In this document: in pieces, positions 11,601 through 18,362 of the stretch
Layout of the letters: each line of letters opens with the position of its first letter
How positions within the stretch are numbered: position 1 is the first letter of the stretch
Assembly: GCA_028565635.1 (NCBI GenBank)
Contig: JAOXYB010017928.1
Location: 1 to 18,515 of the forward strand
Source of the DNA: Phoronis ovalis
Taxonomy: Eukaryota > Phoronida > Phoronidae
DNA: 18,515 nucleotides
Direction: 5' to 3'
The notes under the pieces: model-generated
Database searches by the model: none
Told to the model about the DNA's origin: nothing
What the model saw: the letters and a program-made list of their open reading frames with translations, nothing else
Translations under genes and position numbers: made by a program

Positions 11601-14600
11601 TCAAAAACAAAAACAAAAAATCTTTGCTGTTAGATATTCTAGTAAAGGTATAGTAAATGCTGCACTTGATTCTAAAATTAAAATTCAGTGACACAGAAAT
11701 GTTCAAAAGTGTGTATTCATTATAGGAAATCAGCCAGGTGACATGGCATGCAAAAGGTGATTACTTTGCTACTGTAATGCCACTGGGAGAGGGGATGTCG
11801 GTACTCATCCATCAACTATCAAAAAGAAGGTCTCAGGTAGTAAAAGTTTAAATTTTTCTGAAATGTTGTATGCATAAATTAAATATGACCGACCATGGTA
11901 CAGAAAATACGTGCTTACAATAAAATTTTTTGATATTATATCGCTCGACATATTTATCGATGCTGGGTAAACCAGGTGGAACAAAATAAATTGAATGCGT
12001 TTCTTTTCTAAGGATAGCTAGCACTTGTGAAGAAGTCTTGATGAATTTGAAAGTTATAATTGAAAGGTTACACTTTCTGTGCATGATTTATTTCAACTAA
12101 ATTTACAATATGGATAAGCACTTATATACAGAATTTTACCATTGTATGTGATAGTATTGATATTTTGAAGTACAGATTAAATTTTGCATGACAAGAATTA
12201 TGGTAATATTTAACATTGAAAGAAAAGCAGTAACATAGGCATTTAATCCAGTTTAATCCTCCTTTCAGAATCCATTCAGCAAATCAAAAGGACTGGTGCA
12301 GAAAGTTTTGTTTCATCCAATTAGGCCTTACCTCTTTGTTGCAGTAAGTAGTTTAATATTTTAACATTAAAGTTGGATTCCATGCTAGTGGATTGCATAC
12401 AGTCCCTGAAATATAAATTTTACAAGTTGTCAGTTTAATCAACATGGGCACTTAGTTACATGACAATTTACTTGAATAAATTCTACTCCTGACTTGTACA
12501 AACAATAAAAGCGTGTAATTATTGTCAGTTGACATTGGAAATTTGGTATTGTTCGGTTCTCTAGCCATTTTCTGTCATGGGGCTAATATTTTATGACTAA
12601 AATGTATCGTTTACTGGACTTCATTTATAGAAATTGATTTGTAAAAAACATGTCCGTGAACCATTTATAGGAAAATTTGCAGGGACCCCAATTTACAACA
12701 TTTAAAACATTTTCAGACTTGCAGTTGTTAGTGAATGATAATGATTTTGTGATGAGTGATTGCAATCAAGGGTATTGAATATATTATGAGATAAAGCAAC
12801 CATTAGGAAGCCCGCTACCCACCATGTAGAGATGTAATGTTAAAGAAAATGTCCAGAAACCACACATTATATCTCTGAAAGGTTTTAATAGCTATGATTC
12901 AAAACACATTTTACTGTGCAATTTTCTTTAAAATGCTCTTATTATAATTGTTCTTACCGAACTAAAGGTCAGGACTGAAAAAGCAATAAAAAGCATGAAA
13001 CTTCGAACAAATAAATTATCAAGCTTATGTGGTTCTAGGTTATACTGTCGTGATTCAAATATTAAAACTTTCTTACTTTTTACAGTTGGTTGCCACAGTA
13101 ACAACTAATAAATGATTTTTAAGTTTTGTTTTTTTTAAGAAATCACTAGAATTTTTTAATAAAGTTTTAGGTTGATCTAATAAAATCTAATAGCTTTTCT
13201 TGTATTTCTTTTAAAAAATTGATAAATGTTCTTTTTAAACCTTCAGTTGGAAGATATTTTGTTATTTTAGACAAGGGCTATTACAAAATATACAAATTAT
13301 ATTAAGTTGTGATAAATTATGATATCAACAGCTTAATATCTTAGGTACTTATAGCATTTAGAAGTTGACAACAAACAAAATCAAACATTGCAATAACACT
13401 TCAATCACAGTTATTATTAAAATATATTTGGGATTATACTAATAACCTGTGGGTTTCCTTGATGTCTGTAATTGGAATTATACAATCTAATTGTATATAA
13501 CATTTTATTATCCCCATGACTTATTTAGATAGCTTTAGAATGTGAGGTGTAGATAGGGGTTTGGAAATACATTTTGTTGTAAAAAAAAAATGTGTGAAAG
13601 ATTGTCACCCACATGTTCCAGATTATAAGTTTGTGGCTTGTGTTAAAAAGGTATAAAAGGAAAGATTCAATACTAAACTCTTTACTATATCTTGTTCATT
13701 AGTCAGCTGTGCTTCTGCTTATATTCTGTGAGTTAAACATGTCTGAGGGAACATATGGATACGTACTTGTTCGTGGAGAAAAAAAATCCCTTTCTAATTT
13801 CTTTCCTTGTATGTTACTTTGGCAAGACTTAGAATTCAACTGTCTGGAACAGTTCTATCAATACGAGAAAGCTGTATTTCACAGAAATTGGACAGTTGCC
13901 CAGAAAATCTTGTCATGTACTAGTGGAAAGCAGTGCAAAGTTGTAGCAAAAGATATCAAACATGTGTCAGCAAGGTGGATGGTAGTGAGAGATATGGTGA
14001 TGGAACGTCTCATGTTACTTCGACTTGAACAGTCGCATACATATAAAGAAGCATTTATTGCTAGCTACTTTATCATATGATCTTGTTCAGCCACTCCCAG
14101 ATACGCACTGGGGATCTGGCCTGTCTGACATACAAACTCTTGAAACACCTCGGCGCTTTTGGCCTGGCAGGAACATGTTTGGAGTGGTTCTACAAAGAAT
14201 TAGAGCAACTCTTTATAGATAGACATCACCATTTGCTCATATAAACCCAATGGCCCTTTTAAGGGCCACTCTCTTCTTTTAGGAAGGGCTAATCAACTTT
14301 TATAACAACTCGTGCAATTGAAAAAGTTAATCTCTATGAAAAATCAACTGAAGTTTTCTACTATTTATAAAGTGAGAACTATCTGTTATATAGTAATGTT
14401 GTCAATTTAGTGGATTTTATTATGTTTTTAGTAAATGCTTATTTGGTATAAAGATGCAATTACTCACTTAAAAACTGGCAAATGGTTTGATCTGGATAAT
14501 TATGTGAGAATTAATATGATGCACATACAGTCAATTTTATCAAGTTAATAAATATAACTTTGCCTCAAACTTACAGCCAAGTTTGCGTGCAGCCTCAATC

Positions 14601-16913
14601 TGATATGGTTGAGCAAAGATTACCAGGCGGAAGTAACAAGCAGAACAATTCGTGGTTTTATACCCTTGGTTGGAAAATTAATCAATTTCTGATAAAAATG
14701 GCATTTAAAATCAATTGTAATTATATGCAAAATTGTAATAAATTTGAAAAAGATTTATTCAAACTAATATGTCAATGACTCATGCAATATACTTACACTG
14801 TGACAAACCTGTGCATGGTGTTATATTATCTTTTGTGCTTCGTACAGCTGCTGACAAGTATTTAAAATTTTGCAGACACAGCGCTATGTTAGAGTATACA
14901 ACCTGGTTAAGCAGGAACTAAGCAAAAAACTGCAAGGGAATTGTAAATGGATATCAAGTATGGCGATACATCCAGGAGGTACATATACACATTACTCTGC
15001 AGTTATATAATTGGAATTTCACAATTTTCTACAGAAAAGGATTGATCTTAGCCCTTTGCTAGTGTTACATAGAGACATGGTTGCTTTATAAACTCAATTT
15101 AATCAGATGTCCACTGACATTTGTTTTAGATAACCACTTCAGTATATTTGCATGATCTCAGTATAAATTTTAATTTATTGATATTTTGAAATAGTATTGT
15201 GTTAAATGTAAATGGACCAAATTTAAATCACATACGACATTAGGTATGTACAGGGGTAATTATGTACATCAGAATTTGCACTTTATAAATTCTTTAAAAA
15301 ATGCATGGGTACAATGTATCTGCTTGCTTTCATCATATCAACAATAAAACATTGAAGTACTGATAACAAAGAGTAACATAATCACTTGACTGTACGTTTG
15401 TAAATTGATTAGTGTACATAAGAGCTAGTAATTTTGCAGCACTTAATATAAGGTGGCACATGCATACTAGGAAGTATACTCTTTAAAACCTGTTTTATCA
15501 ATATAAACCTTTCAACTTGGTAGGTGATAATGTGATCATAGGAAGCTATGATAGTCGGTTAAGCTGGTTCGACTTGGACCTATCGACCAAACCCTATCAA
15601 ACGCTGCGGTAAGTCGTCAGTTTTGTCATGTGCTACTAAATTTCCAGTAACTATGTTTATCAAAAAAATATTCGTTACAATATTCATTTGTTGCCCCGAA
15701 ATGGCCATAATACTTAATCTGAAAATAATGCACTTTAATTGTTTTTGTTCAGAAGTTTTGCTCGTCTTTAACATACAATTTTGCTTTTATGCCAATGAGT
15801 TGAGTTCTATAAATTGTATGTCTTCAGTAAATCATTTAAGATTTTGTATTCATTTGGAATAATGCTTCCGAGTACTCCAATTAAACTTATTGATAGTTGC
15901 ACGTCTAGTTTATTATTAAGGTAGCTCTTTATACATATGGATTTCAACGTATATTAAGCTAATATTGAAATGGACATCAGTTGTGGAGTGTAGCAATTCT
16001 TCGAAATTCTTTCTCTTTTGAAACACTCTTCTAATAGCTCAGCTATATTGCAGGCATCATAAAAAGGCATTACGTCAAGTGTGTTATCACAGGAGTTACC
16101 CACTGTTTGCCTCAGCATCGGATGATGGTACTGTCATCGTTTGTCATGGAATGGTTTACAAGTGAGTATTTGTTTATAAGAAGGTCACTTTCTAATTTTA
16201 TTTTCTCATGTTTACCATTTTAACCATTCGTCCAATGTAAAATTTTAGTATTTTTTTACTGCAAAATAACTAACTTTCAAAAGGATTCTTCCTAAATTTG
16301 GAAAATAAATGAGATGATCAGATGTAGTTAAATGCATTAAATGCCAGGCAAACTCAAATCACACAATACCCCTGGTGCATCGACCACGGCTATTCTATCA
16401 TGACGAATCTTTCTGAATAGGCCGTAATGCTGCGTTATTGACTTTGAATTCTCTCAAAAAGTCAAATTTTATCACTCTAGTAATGCGTCCAATCAGAGAG
16501 CATGATACACAAAATCAGTAAGCCGTGTGCTTTCCCTGTATCTTTGACAATAATATAGCAAAGAATTTTATACTCAGCAACATTTAGATTGTTTTCATCA
16601 ATGTCTTCAATAATAGCATTTCCTAGTACCTGCAGAACAGTGTACGTTACAAAATATAAATAATATTCTTGCCGAAAATGCAATTGCAGTAGTCCTAGCC
16701 GAAACATGTACTGGTCATGCAGAAGTATTAGTTATAAATGACTCAACGTGTACTTTCAGTGATTTACTACAGAATGCTCTCATCGTTCCCGTCAAAGTGT
16801 TGCGTGGACACAGTGCCGTAAAGGACCTAGGTGTACTGGACTGCCAGTTTCATCCTACACAACCCTGGATATTCACAAGTGGTGCTGATAAAACTATAAG
16901 ACTATATACCTAA
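5525..16913 (+). CDS. BOP1: BOP1 ribosome biogenesis protein, 14 exons, 5' part outside window
   Basis: BOP1 (yeast Erb1) is the central subunit of the PES1-BOP1-WDR12 complex, which acts in the nucleolus in 28S/5.8S rRNA maturation and 60S subunit assembly. Exons: 5525-5626, 6306-6419, 6682-6792, 7223-7384, 7946-8026, 9073-9142, 9389-9521, 11356-11548, 11726-11836, 12269-12343, 14876-14978, 15524-15608, 16054-16161, 16760-16913 (stop TAA 16911-16913). All have GT/AG borders and the phases join without a break into 533 residues. The first five exons are the conserved BOP1 N-terminal domain ([49 protein letters not shown]). The rest forms the seven-bladed WD40 propeller, ending in [10 protein letters not shown]. 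Human BOP1 is 746 residues, so roughly the first 30 percent is missing. No intact upstream exon was found in 1-5524. The visible part shows no broken codon and appears functional. Introns host two repeats, a transposon and a nested NADAR gene. Confidence 0.97.
5627..6305 (+). other. BOP1 intron without further features
   Basis: AT-rich intron between two BOP1 exons. I see no gene, RNA or repeat in it on either strand. Confidence 0.5.
6306..6419 (+). CDS. BOP1: BOP1 exon
   Basis: Phase 0, 38 codons, acceptor TTTGTAG and donor GTTTGC. It encodes [12 protein letters not shown] followed by an acidic linker and YYMLWDNED. This is the BOP1 segment before the second conserved block. Confidence 0.95.
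6682..6792 (+). CDS. BOP1: BOP1 exon
   Basis: Phase 0, 37 codons, acceptor TTTTTCAG and donor GTTGGT (weak after the GT). It encodes [20 protein letters not shown], one of the most conserved BOP1/Erb1 motifs, and ends in a run of Glu. Confidence 0.96.
7223..7384 (+). CDS. BOP1: BOP1 exon
   Basis: Phase 0, 54 codons, acceptor AATGCAG and donor GTTTGT. It encodes [18 protein letters not shown] and [13 protein letters not shown], near-invariant in animal BOP1. Confidence 0.97.
7385..7945 (+). other. BOP1 intron without further features
   Basis: AT-rich intron. An open frame on the minus strand (7454-7723) shows no recognisable family. No box C/D snoRNA pattern (RTGATGA with a paired CTGA) could be supported. 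Confidence 0.45.
7946..8026 (+). CDS. BOP1: BOP1 exon
   Basis: Phase 0, 27 codons, acceptor TCTATAG and donor GTAAGT. It encodes [19 protein letters not shown], the linker leading into the WD40 propeller. Confidence 0.97.
8186..9036. mobile_element. Non-autonomous DNA transposon (MITE-like) in a BOP1 intron
   Basis: The element is bounded by inverted termini. The left end reads CCATGGGCACGG..GTCGGTAA (8186-8218); the right end, on the minus strand, reads CCAAGGGCGCGG..GTCGGTAA (9036 back to 9004). These match at 26 of 33 positions. Direct repeats TTATA lie immediately outside (8181-8185 and 9037-9041), as expected of a target-site duplication. The 851-bp interior has no transposase-like frame, so it is non-autonomous. 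The superfamily cannot be fixed from these data; a TA-containing 5-bp target is all that is visible. Confidence 0.85.
9073..9142 (+). CDS. BOP1: BOP1 exon, WD40 blade 1 start
   Basis: Phase 0 start; ends after the first base of a Gly codon. Acceptor ATTTCAG, donor GTACAG. It encodes [20 protein letters not shown], the GH-initiated first half of WD repeat 1. Confidence 0.96.
9389..9521 (+). CDS. BOP1: BOP1 exon, WD40 blades 1-2
   Basis: Starts with two bases completing Gly and ends with two bases of a Val codon. Acceptor TTTTTTAG, donor GTAAGT. It encodes [12 protein letters not shown] (WD-type end of repeat 1, FW in place of WD) and KSVAWNPN, the start of blade 2. Confidence 0.96.
9751..11015. 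repeat. Divergent tandem array, three units of about 420-430 bp
   Basis: Three units start with TTTTTATCAG-type sequence at 9751, 10171 (TTTTTATGAG) and 10600, each followed by ATCAA(C/A)TTCATATTT-like sequence. Other anchors recur with the same period: GAATAACCTTGAAAAGTG near 9951 and 10380 with a variant near 10817, and GACGAAGC..ATG near 9891 and 10304. Each unit also contains two related sub-blocks of about 60 bp (GATCACTTCCAAT...GGC...TTTGTTCCCCAGAT) near 9811/10109, 10237/10511 and 10671/10930. It lies in the BOP1 intron between 9522 and 11355. Copies have diverged, so the array is old. No coding potential is evident. Confidence 0.85.
11356..11548 (+). CDS. BOP1: BOP1 exon, WD40 blade 2 end and insert
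   Basis: One base completes the Val codon, then 64 codons. Acceptor TTTTAG, donor GTTAGT. It encodes [15 protein letters not shown], then an acidic stretch (SFEPPEDES) and [10 protein letters not shown], matching the long BOP1-specific insert between blades 2 and 3. Confidence 0.95.
11726..11836 (+). CDS. BOP1: BOP1 exon, WD40 blade 3
   Basis: Phase 0, 37 codons, acceptor ATTATAG and donor GTAGTA. It encodes [15 protein letters not shown] and [12 protein letters not shown], as in animal BOP1. Confidence 0.96.
11837..12268 (+). other. BOP1 intron without further features
   Basis: AT-rich intron; no gene, structured RNA or repeat recognised. The minus-strand open frame at 11848-12084 has no family resemblance. 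Confidence 0.45.
12269..12343 (+). CDS. BOP1: BOP1 exon, WD40 blade 4 start
   Basis: Phase 0, 25 codons, acceptor CCTTTCAG and donor GTAAGT. It encodes [20 protein letters not shown]. It precedes the 2.5-kb intron that contains the NADAR gene. Confidence 0.96.
12344..13651 (+). other. 5' half of the BOP1 intron that hosts the NADAR gene
   Basis: No gene recognised before the TATA box at 13652. The sequence is AT-rich with several T or A runs. A GTGATGA at about 12756 resembles a C box, but no matching D box and closing stem was found. Confidence 0.45.
13652..13659 (+). promoter_or_regulatory. TATA box of the nested NADAR gene
   Basis: TATAAAAG stands 80 bases before the likely ATG at 13739. 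A TTCATTAG motif at 13695-13702 resembles the histone-type cap-site element (YCATTCR), about 43 bases downstream, a little further than the usual 25-30. The transcript start is therefore inferred. Confidence 0.5.
13739..14222 (+). pseudogene. NADAR-domain (YbiA-like) gene, intronless, one frameshift
   Basis: NADAR-domain proteins cleave N-glycosidic bonds of ADP-ribose-related substrates; studied members remove ADP-ribose from guanine in DNA. The frame starts at ATG 13739 (MSEGTYGYV) and shows the family layout: [20 protein letters not shown] (the EQ/H-x-Y-Q helix), [24 protein letters not shown]. It then hits TGA at 14078-14080. The C-terminal part continues in the next frame: [23 protein letters not shown], then [20 protein letters not shown], with stop TAG at 14220-14222. 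The frame change lies within about 14051-14057 (GCATTTA). One base too many, or two too few, explains it. All family motifs are otherwise intact, so this is a recent pseudogene, an allele, or a local sequence error. It lies on the same strand as BOP1 inside a BOP1 intron. The 161-residue size, counting both frames, fits a single-domain NADAR protein. Confidence 0.85.
14252..14267 (+). promoter_or_regulatory. Histone-type 3' stem-loop downstream of the NADAR gene
   Basis: GGCCCTTTTAAGGGCC is a perfect 6-bp stem (GGCCCT/AGGGCC) with a TTTA loop. It fits the replication-dependent histone mRNA 3' consensus GGYYYT-TTTM-ARRRCC. The flanks CCCAAT and ACTCTC are close to the usual CCAAA and ACCCA. 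It stands 29 bases after the expected NADAR stop, the normal distance in histone genes. A purine-rich AGGAAGGG follows at 14281-14288, where a U7-snRNA-binding downstream element would be expected. The structural match is seen directly; use in RNA processing is inferred. Confidence 0.7.
14547..14552 (+). terminator. Possible alternative polyadenylation signal of the NADAR gene
   Basis: AATAAA, about 325 bases after the NADAR stop. It is the first such hexamer on this strand after the gene and could serve polyadenylated transcripts. In AT-rich intronic DNA it may be chance. Confidence 0.25.
14876..14978 (+). CDS. BOP1: BOP1 exon, WD40 blades 4-5
   Basis: Phase 0 start; ends after the first base of a Gly codon. 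Acceptor TTTTGCAG, donor GTACAT. It encodes [15 protein letters not shown] and [12 protein letters not shown], very close to vertebrate BOP1. Confidence 0.97.
14979..15523 (+). other. BOP1 intron without further features
   Basis: AT-rich intron with no gene, RNA or repeat recognised. Confidence 0.5.
15524..15608 (+). CDS. BOP1: BOP1 exon, WD40 blade 5
   Basis: Two bases complete Gly, then 27 codons, then two bases of an Arg codon. Acceptor TTGGTAG, donor GTAAGT. It encodes [20 protein letters not shown], then TKPYQTL. Confidence 0.97.
15609..16053 (+). other. BOP1 intron without further features
   Basis: AT-rich intron. The open frame at 15623-15862 has no family resemblance and overlaps a minus-strand shadow frame. 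Confidence 0.5.
16054..16161 (+). CDS. BOP1: BOP1 exon, WD40 blade 6
   Basis: One base completes Arg, then 35 codons and two bases of Asn. Acceptor TATTGCAG, donor GTGAGT. It encodes [12 protein letters not shown] and [19 protein letters not shown]. Confidence 0.97.
16162..16759 (+). other. BOP1 intron, possibly old repeat
   Basis: The middle (about 16340-16520) is less AT-rich than other introns and contains CCAATCAGAGAGC and CTGCGTTATTGAC, the look of decayed transposon DNA. No inverted ends or target duplication could be matched, so no element is called. Confidence 0.35.
16760..16913 (+). CDS. BOP1: BOP1 last exon, WD40 blade 7 and stop
   Basis: One base completes Asn, then 50 codons and the TAA stop. 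Acceptor ACTTTCAG. It encodes [31 protein letters not shown] and the C-terminal [11 protein letters not shown], the usual end of BOP1. Confidence 0.97.
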
Positions 16914-17033
16914 AATGAACCGAGAATATCAGTATATGTCTATTAGAAACTATGGAGAACAAACATTATAGTTTATACATGCTGTGACGAAGTTTCATTT
17001 AATTATTAATTTATTTCAGTTATAAATAACAAG

Positions 17034-17039
17034 TTTATT
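17034..17039 (-). terminator. Likely MRPL36 polyadenylation signal
   Basis: TTTATT on the plus strand is AATAAA on the minus strand, about 327 bases after the MRPL36 stop. A second copy lies at 17010-17015. No closer minus-strand AATAAA was found. Confidence 0.45.
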
Positions 17040-17347
17040 TGCTTAAGCGTCATTGTTTAATCTGTGTATTGCCGAGCAAGTTCAGGCTTCTTGAATTTAT
17101 GGATATCACTGGAATATCTACAGTAAACTAAGACCACTTAACAAAAAGCTACACAAAGAACATGTCAAAGTATTCATAGTAAGCATATGACACCTAACTA
17201 CCTTCACAGTATCAAGCCTTCATGCTAAGTATTCATTTGTACATGTGTGTGAACACTGACTAAACATTCTTATGTAATTATCTGCATATGATGTGCCGCG
17301 ATTGAAAAGCACCATTTTGTACGGAAATTCTTGTCCATGTTATGTAT

Positions 17348-17353
17348 AATAAA
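17348..17353 (+). terminator. Possible BOP1 polyadenylation signal
   Basis: AATAAA, about 435 bases after the BOP1 stop and only 12 bases short of the end of the MRPL36 coding region on the other strand. It is the only consensus plus-strand hexamer between the genes; the variant TATAAA at 17022-17027 is an alternative. Confidence 0.4.
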
Positions 17354-17365
17354 ATATACAATTTT

Positions 17366-17797
17366 TTAATCACATCTAAATAATTTTCTCTTGGCAATTT
17401 TCTGCATCTGCTTGTGCCTCGGTTTCAATTTACATTCAACAAAAAGACGATTCTGCCTTTTCACAAAATAACAACCTTGACACCGTCTTCTTAAAGCCGT
17501 CCTTACTTTGTAAGTTCTTTCCTGTGATAATTCATCTCTTTTTTGTAAACAGTTGCTTAGCAACTTCTGACTTGTCAAACTCGATGTTATAGTGTGATAT
17601 TGCCTATTTAGATGAGAAATTTGTGATGTTGATCCAAAATTAAAGAAGTTCAAACAATGCTTTGGTATACACGTAGATGACACAGTTCTTGTGTAATCGG
17701 AGACATGACTGTTAACAGACCAGGTACTTTTGGTATTATACAGCAGTCTTCTGGTGAACTGAAATGTCCTTGACAGCGTTGATAAGAAACCTGCCAT
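17366..17797 (-). CDS. MRPL36: Mitochondrial large-subunit ribosomal protein bL36m
   Basis: bL36m is a small zinc-binding protein of the mitochondrial 39S large subunit. The 143-residue frame is intact on a single exon (ATG 17797-17795, TAA 17368-17366). The C-terminal third is the L36 domain: YKVRTALRRRCQGCYFVKR, then LFVECKLKPRHKQMQK, with the zinc ligands C106, C109, C122 and H128 in the pattern C-x2-C-x12-C-x5-H. The N-terminus (MAGFLSTLSRTFQFTRRLL) is rich in Arg and Ser/Thr and has no acidic residue before Asp34, a typical mitochondrial targeting sequence. Human MRPL36 is 103 residues; the extra length is in the poorly conserved leader. A possible splice acceptor (TACTTTTCCAG, minus strand) ends at 17812, 14 bases before the ATG, so the 5' untranslated region may be split. 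The gene converges with BOP1. Confidence 0.93.
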   Translation of the reverse strand: MAGFLSTLSRTFQFTRRLLYNTKSTWSVNSHVSDYTRTVSSTCIPKHCLNFFNFGSTSQISHLNRQYHTITSSLTSQKLLSNCLQKRDELSQERTYKVRTALRRRCQGCYFVKRQNRLFVECKLKPRHKQMQKIAKRKLFRCD

Positions 17798-18362
17798 CTG
17801 TTGTAATAAACCTGGAAAAGTATATTTGAAACATAAGTAAAAAGAAAACGCTTATTGGGAAGAACAAAATGTGTCCTAGACCAGTATATAACTTTTAGCC
17901 TGGGACACTTAAGATCCCTGGTGCAAGACAAGTGCAGTGCGGGTAAACTTTGCAGAGACTGCAAAAGATGTCAATTGGTGTTGACGATTCCAAGCTATGG
18001 TATAAAACGATTTTGTGTAAGTTGAACTATTAGTTCTAATCTTTAGGACTACTGCTGTATCACATGCCTATTTTATATATACCAAACAGAACTTCAGGAT
18101 TAATCCTGGATATATACCCATGGGTCACTCAATAAAGTGATGATGGATATACCCAGTGGTCAATAATTCAGGAGGGGGAGCGTTTTACATTTATATTTTA
18201 CCTTGTTTGGGGCGGCCATCTAAATCAGATCTACCTCTCTGCTTTGGGGGTGTTTCTTGACACAGAAACTGCCTTAAAAGTACCTTGAACATCGACATCT
18301 GGTCTAAATCTTGGATATGATGCAAGCTGGCCGTGGGATTATTACAAATTTATATTCTGATC
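17798..18362. other. Upstream region of MRPL36
   Basis: Holds the presumed MRPL36 promoter and any 5' leader exon; no TATA box is evident at a fixed distance. A 14-base palindrome CAGGATTAATCCTG lies at 18095-18108. Two loosely similar TGGATATA..CCCA segments start at 18107 and 18144. The overlapping minus-strand frame at 17650-17964 is a shadow of MRPL36. No other gene seen. Confidence 0.45.

Larger units (their letters stand above)
16914..17365. other. Convergent 3' region between BOP1 and MRPL36
   Basis: These 452 bases separate the two stop codons and should hold both 3' untranslated regions. Plus-strand polyadenylation candidates for BOP1 are a variant TATAAA at 17022-17027 and AATAAA at 17348-17353. 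Minus-strand candidates for MRPL36 are AATAAA read from 17034-17039 and 17010-17015. Confidence 0.6.

Noticed and set aside
12750-12880. Possible box C/D snoRNA in a BOP1 intron (GTGATGA near 12756, CTGA near 12876)
   Set aside because: Spacing is long, there is no closing terminal stem and no C'/D' boxes; other GTGATGA occurrences (about 4016, 8776, 18138) fail in the same way.
13696-14300. NADAR gene as a retrocopy of a spliced mRNA
   Set aside because: No poly(A) tract follows it and no target duplication was seen; the presence of a TATA box upstream argues against a simple processed copy.
14560-14778. Open frame of 72 codons after the NADAR gene
   Set aside because: No family motif, lies in AT-rich intronic DNA and runs into low-complexity N/K/F residues.
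16340-16520. Possible decayed transposon in the last BOP1 intron
   Set aside because: Composition is suggestive but no inverted termini or target duplication could be paired.
17650-17964. Minus-strand open frame of 104 codons overlapping MRPL36
   Set aside because: Overlaps the conserved MRPL36 leader in another frame and shows no family resemblance.
18095-18108. Palindrome CAGGATTAATCCTG with two opposed TAATCC homeodomain-type sites
   Set aside because: Short and about 300 bases from the MRPL36 start; nothing else supports a regulatory role.
18107-18170. Two TGGATATA..CCCA segments 37 bases apart
   Set aside because: Similarity covers only about 20 bases with gaps; too weak to call a repeat.
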